DNA of 64,000 bases, from NCBI RefSeq assembly GCF_003184905.1, contig NZ_KZ821207.1, positions 132,894 through 196,893 of the forward strand. The letters are read 5' to 3'. Below, piece by piece: positions 26,535 to 35,882 of the stretch. The stretch is from Bacillus sp. CGMCC 1.16541. GTDB taxonomy: Bacteria > Bacillota > Bacilli > Bacillales > Bacillaceae_H. The translations under genes were made by a program, and so were the position numbers. The notes below the pieces were generated by a model, which saw only the letters and a program-made list of their open reading frames with translations, was not told the origin of the DNA and made no database searches. Every line of letters begins with the position of its first letter. The stretch's first letter is position 1.

Positions 26535-28243
26535 TGACACAAGAAATTCTAGGCATTGCCGCTTCTAGCGGCATTGCTATTGCTAAAGCATTTCGCCTTG
26601 AAAATCCAGAGTTAACAGTAGAAAAGAAACAAGTAGCAGACGTTGACAGCGAGATTGCACGCTTAGAGAAAGCCCTTGCGACATCTACATCAGAACTTGA
26701 AAAAATTAAAGAACATGCATTAAAAGAGCTTGGTCAAGATAAAGCAGAGATTTTTTCTGCTCACTTATTAGTACTAAGCGATCCAGAACTTATTAATCCA
26801 ATTAAAGAAAAAATTCAAACAGAGAATGCAAATGCAGAATTCGCTTTAGACGAAGTGGCATCTATGTTCATTAACATGTTTGAATCAATGGATAATGAGT
26901 ACATGAAAGAGCGTGCGGCAGATATCCGTGACGTAACAAAGCGTGTATTAGCTCACCTTTTAGGTGTAAACATCTCAAATCCAAGCATGATTTCGGAAGA
27001 AGTTGTTATTATTGCGGAAGATTTAACACCTTCTGACACAGCACAACTTAACCGTCAATATGTAAAAGGTTTCACGACTGATATTGGAGGCCGTACGTCT
27101 CACTCTGCGATTATGGCACGTTCAATGGAAATTCCAGCGGTTGTTGGTACAAAAACAGTGATGCATGATATTAAAAATGGTACATTAGTCATTGTCGACG
27201 GCTTAGATGGAAAAGTAATTGTGAACCCAAGCGAAGAAGTTGTTAAACAATATGAAGAAAAAGCAGCAGCTTATGAAGCGCAAAAAGCAGAGTGGGCGAA
27301 GCTTGTAAACGAAAAAACACTATCGGCTGATGACCATCATGTTGAGTTAGCAGCAAATATCGGTACACCAGAAGATGTGAAAGGTGTATTAGAAAACGGT
27401 GGAGAAGGCGTTGGTCTATACCGTACTGAGTTCTTATACATGGGTCGTGAAGATCTTCCAACAGAAGAAGAGCAATTTAACTCTTATAAAACAGTGTTAG
27501 AGCGCATGGAAGGTAAACCAGTTGTCGTTCGTACACTTGATATTGGTGGAGATAAAGAGTTACCATACTTAGATCTACCAAAAGAAATGAACCCATTCTT
27601 AGGTTTCCGTGCAATTCGTTTATGTCTTGAAATGCAAGACATGTTCCGTACACAACTTCGTGCGCTACTACGTGCAAGTGTTTATGGTGACTTGAAAATC
27701 ATGTTCCCAATGATTGCAACTGTTGATGAATTCCGCCAAGCAAAAGCAATTCTTTTAGAAGAAAAAGAAAAGCTACAAGCTGAAGGTGTGAATGTCTCAG
27801 AGGACATCGAAGTAGGAATGATGGTTGAAATTCCTTCATCTGCAGTCATGGCAGATTTATTTGCGAAGGAAGTAGACTTCTTCTCAATCGGAACAAACGA
27901 TTTAATTCAATACACGCTAGCGGCAGACCGCATGAATGAACGCGTATCATACTTATATCAACCGTATAACCCAGCGATTCTTCGGGTTATCTTAGCTGCT
28001 CATAAAGAAGGTAAATGGGTAGGTATGTGCGGTGAGATGGCTGGAGATGAGATTGCGATTCCAATCTTATTAGGCCTTGGTTTAGATGAGTTCTCAATGA
28101 GTGCAACATCGATTCTAAAAGCTCGCTCACAAATCCGTCAGCTTTCAAAAGCAGACATCGAACCACACATTGAAACAATCCTTTCAATGTCTTCAACTGA
28201 AGAAGTAATTGAATTTGTTAAATCAACATTCAATTTAGCATAA
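26534..28243 (+). CDS. ptsI: PTS enzyme I, phosphoenolpyruvate-protein phosphotransferase
   Basis: A 569-residue cytosolic enzyme that passes phosphate from phosphoenolpyruvate to HPr. The active histidine is in [12 protein letters not shown] (near residue 190). The C-terminal PEP-binding barrel shows [34 protein letters not shown] and MCGEMAGDE. Length equals the family norm. Its ATG overlaps the ptsH stop, ensuring coupled synthesis. A terminator follows at once. Confidence 0.97.
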   Translation: MTQEILGIAASSGIAIAKAFRLENPELTVEKKQVADVDSEIARLEKALATSTSELEKIKEHALKELGQDKAEIFSAHLLVLSDPELINPIKEKIQTENANAEFALDEVASMFINMFESMDNEYMKERAADIRDVTKRVLAHLLGVNISNPSMISEEVVIIAEDLTPSDTAQLNRQYVKGFTTDIGGRTSHSAIMARSMEIPAVVGTKTVMHDIKNGTLVIVDGLDGKVIVNPSEEVVKQYEEKAAAYEAQKAEWAKLVNEKTLSADDHHVELAANIGTPEDVKGVLENGGEGVGLYRTEFLYMGREDLPTEEEQFNSYKTVLERMEGKPVVVRTLDIGGDKELPYLDLPKEMNPFLGFRAIRLCLEMQDMFRTQLRALLRASVYGDLKIMFPMIATVDEFRQAKAILLEEKEKLQAEGVNVSEDIEVGMMVEIPSSAVMADLFAKEVDFFSIGTNDLIQYTLAADRMNERVSYLYQPYNPAILRVILAAHKEGKWVGMCGEMAGDEIAIPILLGLGLDEFSMSATSILKARSQIRQLSKADIEPHIETILSMSSTEEVIEFVKSTFNLA

Positions 28244-28246
28244 GAA

Positions 28247-28280
28247 AAAGAAGTTCAGGTTTTCCTGAGCTTCTTTTTTT
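28247..28280 (+). terminator. Terminator of ptsGHI
   Basis: Twelve-base stem AAGAAGTTCAGG/CCTGAGCTTCTT with one G-U pair, four-base T loop and a seven-T tail, directly after ptsI. Confidence 0.9.
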
Positions 28281-28699
28281 GATTTGTTCCATACACAGAC
28301 CTTTTTTAAGTGATGGCTTTTTTAGGTTGATTGGTTTGGTAGAGATACTCTTTGGTGGTCGGTAAAAGCGGAAAGTAACCATTTTCTACAACTCATTAAA
28401 TGGTGACAAAACTTATGTAAATAGGCAAAACAAAAGAGCCGCCTAACGTTCGGCGACTCAATCATTGGGAAAAGAGAAACTTTTTAAATTATGCAAATGG
28501 GGATACAAATTGAGAAAATGAATGCTACAACTAAAGTGTACTAGATAAGAGAAGAAAGGTAAAATATCGATTAGTTATAGAAACCATGCAAAAAAGTTAT
28601 AGTTAACGAAGCGAGCTAGATGGGTTCAAATGTTAATCGTGTTGTATGGGTAATATTTGTTATGTTGTTGTAATAAGAAGGAGAATGAATGAAACAATA
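28281..28699. other. Intergenic stretch without a supported gene
   Basis: About 420 bases between the ptsGHI and LysR terminators. There are only short unsupported frames. A small hairpin GAGCCGCC/GGCGACTC lies near 28436-28461. At the place where B. subtilis has splA-splB I see no trace of either. Confidence 0.6.
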
Positions 28700-28745
28700 A
28701 AAAGAGACTGAGGAAAACATTCGTGTTTTTTTCTCAGTCTCTTTT
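28700..28745 (-). terminator. Terminator of the LysR gene
   Basis: AAAAGAGACTGAG (28700-28712) pairs with CTCAGTCTCTTTT (28733-28745); on the minus strand the stem contains the stop codon of the LysR gene and ends in a T run. Confidence 0.85.
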
Positions 28746-29624
28746 AATGTCAGTAATTGATTTCATATGATCAATAAATGCCTGTGTAGCGAACGAGATA
28801 TAGCGGTTTTTTTTAACAATGAGTGCTAAGTCCCATGGGATTTCCGCTTCGAGTTCGATAATAGAGATTTGCTCTTTATTTAGCTTTTGGCAGATTGAAT
28901 ATGGAAATAGCGTAATTCCTAAATTAGCAGCAACCATTTCTCCAATTAAGTCCCACTGAGAGCTTGTATAAGCAATCTTAGGTGTAAATCCGTATTTGAT
29001 ACATTCATTATAAATGAGCTCGTGCATTGTAAAGTCTTCATGGAAAAGAATAAACGATTCGTCTTGTAATTCTTTTAACGATATTGATTGTCGATGAGAA
29101 AGAGGGTGCGACTTATGTACAGCAAGTTGTAGTCGTTCTTTCACAAATGGAATGGTAGAAAATTTTTGTTCATCGACTGGTAACAAAGCAATGCCAATAT
29201 CCACTTCTCCAATTTCTAAAATTTTTTGCATTTTTTTCGCACCGTATTCAATTAGTTTCACCTGAATTTCCGGATAAGTAGTATAAAATGATTTAATGAT
29301 ACGAGGGAAGAAAAGTGTTCCAATGAGAGGTGGAAGTCCAATTTTTATCGTCCCTTTTTGTAGATGCATTAAATCATATAATGAGTTTGATAAATCGCGT
29401 AATGATGACAAAATACCATCGGCTTGTTGATACACGATTTTCCCTGCATCCGTTAGCTGTAGTCTTTTACCAGAACGATCAATGAGCATGACGCCTAACT
29501 CACTTTCAAGAGATTTGACCATTTTACTGAGTGATGGTTGCGAAATATGTAACGCTTCAGATGCTCTTGTAAAACTACCATGTTTAGCTACTTCGCTAAA
29601 ATAGTGTAAATGACGTACATCCAT
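28734..29624 (-). CDS. LysR-family transcriptional regulator (CidR/YwbI-like)
   Basis: A 296-residue DNA-binding regulator. The helix-turn-helix is at about residues 15-60 (GSFTRASEALHISQPSLSKM), followed by the linker and a periplasmic-binding-like effector domain. It resembles the CidR branch, which in Bacillus and Staphylococcus controls holin-like cid/lrg genes and senses acetate, but no such target is adjacent, so that name is tentative. The ATG at 29624 has AAAGGTG six bases upstream, better than the in-frame GTG at 29633. Confidence 0.85.
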   Translation of the reverse strand: MDVRHLHYFSEVAKHGSFTRASEALHISQPSLSKMVKSLESELGVMLIDRSGKRLQLTDAGKIVYQQADGILSSLRDLSNSLYDLMHLQKGTIKIGLPPLIGTLFFPRIIKSFYTTYPEIQVKLIEYGAKKMQKILEIGEVDIGIALLPVDEQKFSTIPFVKERLQLAVHKSHPLSHRQSISLKELQDESFILFHEDFTMHELIYNECIKYGFTPKIAYTSSQWDLIGEMVAANLGITLFPYSICQKLNKEQISIIELEAEIPWDLALIVKKNRYISFATQAFIDHMKSITDIKRD

Positions 29625-29873
29625 GTAATTCACCTTTCATTTTAAAGTCTCATTACGAAGTTTATTTTCTTATCATAACGCATTCTATATAGAGAATAAA
29701 CATTTAAAAGTCGATTGGTACTTAAACAATTTTAACTAAAAAGATAATCATTTATCATAAAAATTTCTAATTGAATTTATGTAGATTTAAAGCCGTATTA
29801 GATATATAATATATGAATTGAATACACACTTGTATACGAGACGTAGAATGATGATATAAGGTGGTTAGTACGG

Positions 29874-30650
29874 TTGAGTAAAGCAGACGGAATCCGAGAT
29901 GTTGTTTACATACATAATCATTTAGCAGAGCGCTATTTTACGGCTTATGGAATTGAGTTTAAAGAGTTTGTCCATTCACTTCCTAGGCCTCTTACGAATG
30001 TGTTACTGTTAAAGCATCAATTTGAGGATAGCGACTATCATTTTCCTACCCATTTAGATTACGTAGAGGATGAGCAAATTTGGTCTCTTGTTGAAGACAA
30101 TGTTTATCAGTATGGAGATTTTTGTTGGATCGACTTTGATGATCTTTCTTCATTAGATTTGCTTGAACCAGCAGAACTCGCAGCTCTTTTGTATCTAGGG
30201 CATTATAAAAAACCATTAGTGACCCCATTTAGTAATAAATTAAGTAATCAATTTGTTTATTTGGCTCATGATGATGGGTCTAGCAACAAAACGTATTACC
30301 GAGATGTATATGACGTCAAACATCTGATTAGCCGTTTAATTCCTTTGAAAATTACGTTGTTAAAGCAAAAGAGATTTGCATTAAGGCGTAAAAAAGTGGA
30401 GTACCCTCCTGTACCGCTTGTGTTAGCTAATACTCTCTTAACCTTAATGAGTGATGGTTTAATCATTGACTTTGAAGCAATGATTCAAACACGGAAAGAT
30501 ATTCAAATACCTATTTATACAATTGGAAAAGAAATGATTGATATGGATGAACTATATAATGATCGTCATGAATATAAAAAGAAAAGCAAATTGCAAGCGT
30601 CACTTGTTTTAAATAAAAAAGACTTAGAGTGGACGCTAGTAGAAGCGTAA
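29874..30650 (+). CDS. Conserved-looking protein of unknown function
   Basis: A 258-residue soluble protein without signal peptide or membrane segment. It is rich in Leu, Asp and Tyr, with an acidic middle (CWIDFDDLSSLDLLEPAEL) and a basic region from about 165 (KQKRFALRRKKVEYPP). The TTG start has AAGGTGG eight bases upstream and a TATAAT at 29805-29810 lies in the leader, so it is a real gene. I cannot assign a family. Its stop codon is the first base set of repeat copy B. Confidence 0.7.
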   Translation: MSKADGIRDVVYIHNHLAERYFTAYGIEFKEFVHSLPRPLTNVLLLKHQFEDSDYHFPTHLDYVEDEQIWSLVEDNVYQYGDFCWIDFDDLSSLDLLEPAELAALLYLGHYKKPLVTPFSNKLSNQFVYLAHDDGSSNKTYYRDVYDVKHLISRLIPLKITLLKQKRFALRRKKVEYPPVPLVLANTLLTLMSDGLIIDFEAMIQTRKDIQIPIYTIGKEMIDMDELYNDRHEYKKKSKLQASLVLNKKDLEWTLVEA

Positions 30651-30864
30651 AGAGGTTGGGACATAAGTGTTTCAGTTGATAAGATATCCGAACTATTTTG
30701 AGTTATATACTCTTTATAGTTCGGACATTTTTAGGTTTGGAAAACAAGTTTAAAAGAATAGTGGAGCGAAATGGAACGAAATTGTTGTTGTAACATAACG
30801 ATGATAGAAACGGTATTGTTCGTTTTTGAGAAGGAATCATTTCGTTATGTCCCACCCTCTTTTT
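30649..30864 (+). repeat. Long inverted-repeat element, copy B
   Basis: Ends AAAGAGGTTGGGACATAA (30649-30666) and TTATGTCCCACCCTCTTTTT (30845-30864) pair with one mismatch. It is the reverse complement match of copy A (4068-4373) without the 104-bp module. The internal hairpin has arms TCCGAACTAT and ATAGTTCGGA around 19 bases. It starts in the stop codon of the gene before it and ends in a T run, like copy A relative to cstA. Confidence 0.85.
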
Positions 30865-30994
30865 GTATGTCTTGATAGTAGAAAAATAGTAAGCAGTTGC
30901 TTAGAAACAAATATTGAAATGCAGTGTGAATTGATTGAGTAATCTGTTTAATTCCTGTACGATTATGACATATAGGAAAAGGGGGATATGTGTC

Positions 30995-31780
30995 ATGGAC
31001 TTACAATTAAATGGTAAAAATGCATTAGTGCTAGCATCTAGTCAAGGATTAGGAAAAGCGATTGCCAAACAATTAGCGCAAGAAGGGGCAAATGTGATGA
31101 TAGCGAGCCGTTCTGAAGAGAAATTAGTAGCAGTTGTGGAAGAGCTCTCTGTAGGTTCAAAAGGTGAAATTTGTTATCACGTTGTCGATGTAGCCAATAA
31201 AGAATCAATCGAGCAACTTGTGCAAGCAACCGTTGAGGCATTTGGCACCATTGACATTTTAGTCAATAATGCAGGGGGACCAAAAGCGGGTGGTTTTCTA
31301 TCATTAAGTGATGAAGATTGGCAGCAAGCATTTGAACTGAATTTATTAAGTTATATCCGAACGATTCGTGAAGTTCTTCCTCATATGCAAGTACAAGGCG
31401 GTAAAATCGTCAATATCTCATCATCTTCCATTAAAGAGCCGATTCCAGGATTGCTCTTATCAAATACATTTCGCACAGGAATCGTTGGCTTAACAAAGAC
31501 GTTAGCTCAAGAACTTGCGCAGTATAACATTTTAATTAATACCGTTGCACCTGGACGAATTGCAACGGAGCGTACATTACATCTAGATCAAATTAATGCA
31601 GAAAAACAAGGTATCTCAAAAGAAGAGATTGAAGAAAAAGTAAAAGCCGGTATTCCGTTAGGAAGATATGGAGAGCCAGAAGAATTTGCAAAAGTTGTGA
31701 CATTTTTATTATCAAATGGAAATACATATATGACAGGTCAATCATTCCTTGTTGATGGTGGAATGGTGAAGTCTATATAA
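30995..31780 (+). CDS. Short-chain dehydrogenase/reductase lacking the usual Tyr-Lys pair
   Basis: A 261-residue Rossmann-fold protein. The nucleotide-binding site is atypical, LASSQGLGKAIA, and NNAGG is present. The catalytic YxxxK is missing: where it should stand the sequence reads LLLSNTFRTGIVG. The serine block ISSSSIKEP is kept. A branch of SDR proteins in Bacillus (YvrD-like) shares these changes, so this is a family trait and not decay. Reductase activity is uncertain. The ATG at 30995 has AAAAGGGGG upstream. A bidirectional terminator follows. Confidence 0.85.
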   Translation: MDLQLNGKNALVLASSQGLGKAIAKQLAQEGANVMIASRSEEKLVAVVEELSVGSKGEICYHVVDVANKESIEQLVQATVEAFGTIDILVNNAGGPKAGGFLSLSDEDWQQAFELNLLSYIRTIREVLPHMQVQGGKIVNISSSSIKEPIPGLLLSNTFRTGIVGLTKTLAQELAQYNILINTVAPGRIATERTLHLDQINAEKQGISKEEIEEKVKAGIPLGRYGEPEEFAKVVTFLLSNGNTYMTGQSFLVDGGMVKSI

Positions 31781-31781
31781 A

Positions 31782-31808
31782 AAAAATCCTGCCTAAGCAG
31801 GATTTTTT
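31782..31808. terminator. Bidirectional terminator
   Basis: Stem AAAAATCCTGC/GCAGGATTTTT with a four-base loop, between the converging SDR and nitroreductase genes. Confidence 0.9.
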
Positions 31809-32420
31809 TTATAGCCATGTAGTCACGCGGTCAACTGAAAAGCGAGCACTGTGGTGAGCAGGTTTTGCTGCTTTTCCGATTGAAATTAACATAACTGGAA
31901 TATAGCGATCGCTAACTTTGAATTCGTCAATGAATTGTTGGACATTAAATCCGCCCATTGAGCATGTATCATAGCCTTTTGCTTTTGCTGCAAGCATTAA
32001 TGTCATCGCTGCTAACGAAGAGTTGGTAAATGCTGCATCTCGTGCGTATACAGGGTTGCTGTACGCTCCTTCAATTTGTCCAGCTAAAATGTCTTTTACT
32101 TCTGCTTTCATATGTCCAGCATCAACAAGTGGATTATAGACATCATCTACATTTTTATTTGCTTCTAAGTCACCTAAAATCGCGACAACAGCTCCTGCTT
32201 CAACCACTTGCTTTTGATTGTATGCAATTGGCAATAAACGTTCTTTTGCTTCATCACTTGTAAACGCCATAAAGTGCCATTGTTGTAGGTTCCATGCAGA
32301 AGGAGATTTAATGGTTGTTTCTAATAGGTCAGTTACTTCTTCTTTGCTTAGTTTAACGGATGTGTCGTAATGACGAACCGATGTACGTTCGTTGACTACT
32401 TCGAAAAAATCTTTACTCAT
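31809..32420 (-). CDS. NAD(P)H nitroreductase, YodC type
   Basis: A 203-residue flavoprotein of the nitroreductase family, which reduces nitroaromatics and quinones with FMN. Blocks seen: RTSVRHYD (FMN phosphate), SPSAWNLQQWHF, DTCSMGGFN and the ending ISIGKAAKPAHHSARF. The overall match to B. subtilis YodC is close from memory. It faces a separate SDR gene and has no operon partner. An AGGTTTT-type weak site (GGAGG) lies before the ATG. Confidence 0.9.
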   Translation of the reverse strand: MSKDFFEVVNERTSVRHYDTSVKLSKEEVTDLLETTIKSPSAWNLQQWHFMAFTSDEAKERLLPIAYNQKQVVEAGAVVAILGDLEANKNVDDVYNPLVDAGHMKAEVKDILAGQIEGAYSNPVYARDAAFTNSSLAAMTLMLAAKAKGYDTCSMGGFNVQQFIDEFKVSDRYIPVMLISIGKAAKPAHHSARFSVDRVTTWL

Positions 32421-32656
32421 AAATAAAACCTCCGTAGTTCGTAGTATGTATTGTAGCGATAAAAGCGACCTACGATGCGTAAGTCAGAGAAATTCTACAG
32501 TAGCTATTTCTTAATGTCAAACAATATAACTTAGTTTGTGCGTTTTTGAACATTTCTTTCATTCAAACTTTTTCTTCTCTGCTTTATCTCAATACAAGTC
32601 AAGTTTATGATGTACTTTTCATATAGTGAATAGAAAGCATAAAGGAGGCGAGGTGA

Positions 32657-32872
32657 ATGTCAAGAAGAATAAAAGCTGCCATTCTTGCTCTTTTTTTCGG
32701 CGGACTTGGCTTTCATAAATTTTACATTGGGAGAACCTTTCAAGGTGTGTGTTATTTACTTTTTTGCTGGACAGGAATTCCTCAAGTAATTGGTGTAATT
32801 GAAGGCTTGTCGTATCTACTCAAAACGGATGAACAGTTTGAAGAATATGAAAAAAGTCAACACCTTCTGTAA
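32657..32872 (+). CDS. TM2-domain membrane protein
   Basis: Seventy-one residues. After a basic start (SRRIK) come two membrane segments with the TM2 signature between them: FFGGLGFHKFYIGR, then the Trp-containing second helix and a short acidic tail. The family is widespread in bacteria with no settled function. A strong AAAGGAGGCGAGG ribosome site is present. Standing alone. Confidence 0.88.
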   Translation: MSRRIKAAILALFFGGLGFHKFYIGRTFQGVCYLLFCWTGIPQVIGVIEGLSYLLKTDEQFEEYEKSQHLL

Positions 32873-33039
32873 ATCCTCTTGTCTTTACACTCCCCATCTG
32901 TAGTCATCCTGAAACATCATTTCTTGTTTATCTATCCATGTAATTGAATGTAATAGACAGGAAGTAACGTTTCCTCTTTTTTCGGTGGTTGTTATTGTGT
33001 AAGATGGTTATATATGTACATATAAAGGGGATGTAGGAA

Positions 33040-33909
33040 TTGGACAAACATGTAAAGGTTGGTTTCATTGGAATTGGTGTAATGGGGAAAAGTATGGCAT
33101 CACATCTTTTAAAAGCAGGTTTCTCACTGTACGTTTATACAAGAACAAAAGAAAAAGCAAAAGCTTTGTTAGATAATGGAGCAGTTTGGAAAGAAAGTGT
33201 AGCAGAAATAGCAAAAGAATGTGATGTTATTTTAACAATGGTTGGTTACCCAAAAGATGTGGAAGAAACGTATTTAGGAGCGGAAGGGCTATTATATCAT
33301 GCTAAGCCAGGAGCGTATTTAATTGATATGACAACGTCTGAACCATCTTTAGCGATTCGCATTTATGAAGAAGGGAAAAAGAAGAATATTCATGTATTAG
33401 ATGCTCCTGTTTCAGGAGGAGACGTAGGAGCAAGAGATGCAAGGTTGACTATTATGGTTGGAGGAGAAGAAGGCGTATTTGAAGCGTGTAAGCCAGTTTT
33501 AGAACGTTTGGGAACAAACATCATTCTTCAAGGAAAAGCAGGTGCAGGACAGCATACAAAGATGTGTAACCAAATTACAATTGCTTCTACGATGATGGGA
33601 GTCAGTGAAGCGATGGTGTATGCTGAAAAAGCTGGCTTAGATCCTGAGAAAGTACTTTCTTCCATTGCAACAGGCGCTGCAGGAAGTTGGTCGTTAGATA
33701 ACCTAGCTCCGCGTATGATTGCGCAAAACTTTGAGCCTGGCTTTTATATTAAACATTTCATTAAAGACATGAATATTGCATTGAAAGAAGCAAAAGCGTT
33801 GGAGATGCCAACTCATGGTTTAGCTCTTGCCAAACAATTGTATGAACAGCTTGCTAAGCAAGGCGAAGAAAATAGTGGCACACAAGCGTTATATAAATTG
33901 TATAAATAA
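33040..33909 (+). CDS. ykwC: 3-hydroxyisobutyrate dehydrogenase-like oxidoreductase
   Basis: A 289-residue NAD(P)-dependent beta-hydroxyacid dehydrogenase. The N-terminal Rossmann motif is GFIGIGVMGKSMA, the substrate loop DAPVSGGDVGARD, and the catalytic lysine lies in GQHTKMCNQI. It matches YkwC of B. subtilis in sequence and in position upstream of patA and cheV. The TTG start follows an AAAGGGGATG site. The true substrate is unknown; 3-hydroxyisobutyrate or tartronate semialdehyde are the usual guesses. Confidence 0.9.
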   Translation: MDKHVKVGFIGIGVMGKSMASHLLKAGFSLYVYTRTKEKAKALLDNGAVWKESVAEIAKECDVILTMVGYPKDVEETYLGAEGLLYHAKPGAYLIDMTTSEPSLAIRIYEEGKKKNIHVLDAPVSGGDVGARDARLTIMVGGEEGVFEACKPVLERLGTNIILQGKAGAGQHTKMCNQITIASTMMGVSEAMVYAEKAGLDPEKVLSSIATGAAGSWSLDNLAPRMIAQNFEPGFYIKHFIKDMNIALKEAKALEMPTHGLALAKQLYEQLAKQGEENSGTQALYKLYK

Positions 33910-33994
33910 GGGTAAGGTAGTATGTACTAACAGCTATAACTTCTTCTATTCTGATTACACTAACGGTATTCACAGAGTAAAGGAGTGTTAAAAG

Positions 33995-34177
33995 ATGGCG
34001 AAACGTACAAAAAAGAATGATGCTGATCAAAAAAATAAAAAAGGCTTTGATGCAACAAAATTAAACGCTGAATTCAGTCACGAATTTGGAAGTGCACAAG
34101 CAAATCATAACCATAAAGAAAAAGCGAAACAAGAAAAAGCATCGAAGAATGACGGAAAATATAAAGGTGGACTATAA
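33995..34177 (+). CDS. Small basic hydrophilic protein, possibly spore-associated
   Basis: Sixty residues made almost wholly of charged and polar residues: Lys-rich start (AKRTKKND), a centre AEFSHEFGSAQANHNH and a Lys-rich end. No hydrophobic core is apparent, so it is probably disordered alone. The composition and the EF...EFG pattern recall small acid-soluble spore proteins, but no such family can be assigned. AAAGGAG stands nine to ten bases before the ATG and a terminator follows, which supports expression. Confidence 0.65.
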   Translation: MAKRTKKNDADQKNKKGFDATKLNAEFSHEFGSAQANHNHKEKAKQEKASKNDGKYKGGL

Positions 34178-34180
34178 CAA

Positions 34181-34229
34181 AAAAGCTGTATGAAGATGGA
34201 GATTTTACACTCCTCCTCGTACAGCTTTT
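34181..34229. terminator. Bidirectional terminator
   Basis: AAAAGCTGTA (34181-34190) pairs with TACAGCTTTT (34220-34229) around an inner GGAG/CTCC stem, between converging genes; it touches the patA stop codon. Confidence 0.8.
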
Positions 34230-35383
34230 CATTTTGTACGGATATATTGTTCTAGGCGATCTAATGCTTTTGTTAAGGTCTCCATAGAATATGCGTAAGA
34301 AAGGCGCACATAACCTTCACCTAAAGATGAGAAGGCATCTCCTGGAACAAGTGCGACTCCGGCATCTTTTACAAGGCTGAGCGCAAAGTCAAAGGAATTT
34401 TCTTCAAACTTTTTAATCGAAGGGAACATATAAAAAGCACCAGATGGCTTTTCCACTTCAAGTCCCATTTCAATTAATCGATCATACACATAATTTCTTC
34501 TTTTTTCGTATTCTTTCTTCATTTCGATGGATTCGTCTTTTGCTGTTGTTAACGCTTCTAATGCAGCAGCTTGTGAAATAGAAGAAGCGCAGCTCACATT
34601 GTACTGATGTACTTTTAGCATATGTTTGGTTATGTACGCTGGAGCGAATAATAGTCCGATGCGCCATCCGGTCATCGAATGAGATTTCGATACACCATTT
34701 ACTACAATCGTTTTTTCACGCATGGAAGGGATTGTTGCAATGGATTCGTGCTTTCCATCGAATACAAGCTCACTATAAATCTCATCAGATAATACAAAAA
34801 TATCTTTTTCTTCCAAAAGGGTAGCGATGTCTTCTAGCTCATCTTTTGTTAATGTAACCCCTGTTGGATTTGAAGGATAAGGTAAAATAATGCACCTTGT
34901 TTGATCTGTAATATGCTGTGCAATTAACTCAGCGGTTAAGCGGAATCCTGTGTTCGTTGTATCAACGTGAACAGGTACAGCGCCTGCTAAACGAATAAGT
35001 GGCTCATAGCCAGGGTAAACAGGGCCTGGTAAAATAACTTCAGAACCTTCAGTTAAGATGGTGCGCATGGCAATATCAATGGCTTGACTAGCACCAATGG
35101 TTACAATGACTTCTGTTTCTGGGTTATAGTGTTGAGCGTAGTTTGTACGCACAAATTCAGAAGCAGCTTGTCTTAACTCCAAGATACCTGCGTTATGAGT
35201 ATATGATGTTTGATTATCATCAATGGCTTGTTTTGCAGCTTCTTTCACAGACTCTGGGGTTAAAAAGTCAGGTTGTCCAATGGTTAATGAAAGGACGTCT
35301 TCATACTGTGAAACCATATTAAAAAATGTTCGGATACCCGAAATTTGAATGTCCTTAACGCGATGATTAATGAGATGTTCCAT
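34229..35383 (-). CDS. patA: Aspartate/LL-DAP-type aminotransferase A
   Basis: A 384-residue class I pyridoxal-phosphate aminotransferase acting in the acetylated branch of diaminopimelate/lysine synthesis in Bacillus (N-acetyl-L,L-diaminopimelate aminotransferase). Seen are LTIGQPDFLTPE, YPSNPTGVTL, DEIYSEL and the PLP lysine in NGVSKSHSMTGWRIG. The ATG at 35383 is preferred, nine bases after AAAGG; the ATG at 35392 is only one base from it. dapH and dapL of the same pathway lie 21 kb away. Confidence 0.92.
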   Translation of the reverse strand: MEHLINHRVKDIQISGIRTFFNMVSQYEDVLSLTIGQPDFLTPESVKEAAKQAIDDNQTSYTHNAGILELRQAASEFVRTNYAQHYNPETEVIVTIGASQAIDIAMRTILTEGSEVILPGPVYPGYEPLIRLAGAVPVHVDTTNTGFRLTAELIAQHITDQTRCIILPYPSNPTGVTLTKDELEDIATLLEEKDIFVLSDEIYSELVFDGKHESIATIPSMREKTIVVNGVSKSHSMTGWRIGLLFAPAYITKHMLKVHQYNVSCASSISQAAALEALTTAKDESIEMKKEYEKRRNYVYDRLIEMGLEVEKPSGAFYMFPSIKKFEENSFDFALSLVKDAGVALVPGDAFSSLGEGYVRLSYAYSMETLTKALDRLEQYIRTK

Positions 35384-35442
35384 TTCTTTCATCCTTTCTT
35401 TACTGTACCATCTATTTTAACACATTTGTATTTATCACATCA

Positions 35443-35493
35443 TAGAACAAAAATAAAACGATGGAGACGCCCCATCGTTTTATTTTTGTTCTA
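35443..35493 (-). terminator. Long-stem terminator of the IDEAL-domain gene
   Basis: A perfect 22-bp stem (35443-35464 with 35472-35493) with core AAACGATGG/CCATCGTTT and a seven-base loop; the stop codon of the small gene lies in the right arm. Confidence 0.88.
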
Positions 35494-35710
35494 AACGAAC
35501 TAGATTGTTATATTCATTTGTTAATTGAAGAAATGTATCTTTATCTTTTAAGTCCAACGACTGATCAATCAAAGATAGTAAATGCTTTTTATTGAAAACA
35601 TCACTAACATGATTTAAAAGGGCGCCAGCTTCTTCTTCAAAACGTGTCGGCCTTGTAATAGACTGCTTTTCTTTGTAAAACTCGTTTGCTCGTTTTCCAT
35701 GATAATTCAT
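35480..35710 (-). CDS. Small protein with a C-terminal IDEAL-like domain
   Basis: Seventy-six residues. The C-terminal LLSLIDQSLDLKDKDTFLQL has the pattern of the IDEAL domain (Ile-Asp-x-Ala-Leu followed by D..F..L), a short helical module found in several small Bacillus proteins. The N-terminal part is basic (YHGKRANEFYKEKQ). GGGAGG stands before the ATG. Function is unknown. It lies between patA and a TetR gene and has its own terminator. Confidence 0.7.
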   Translation of the reverse strand: MNYHGKRANEFYKEKQSITRPTRFEEEAGALLNHVSDVFNKKHLLSLIDQSLDLKDKDTFLQLTNEYNNLVRLEQK

Positions 35711-35882
35711 TTTACTACCTCCCTGTTTTCTAAGTAGAACGTTTTCAACTTACTAGGTATATACCCATATATATGTAAGTTAAGCGCAAGGTGTTAAAAA
35801 AGAATGTTAGAATTTTAATGAAAAACGAGTAACCTATTCATAATAGTACGTGATGAGGTGTACATCTTAGAACGTTTATATA

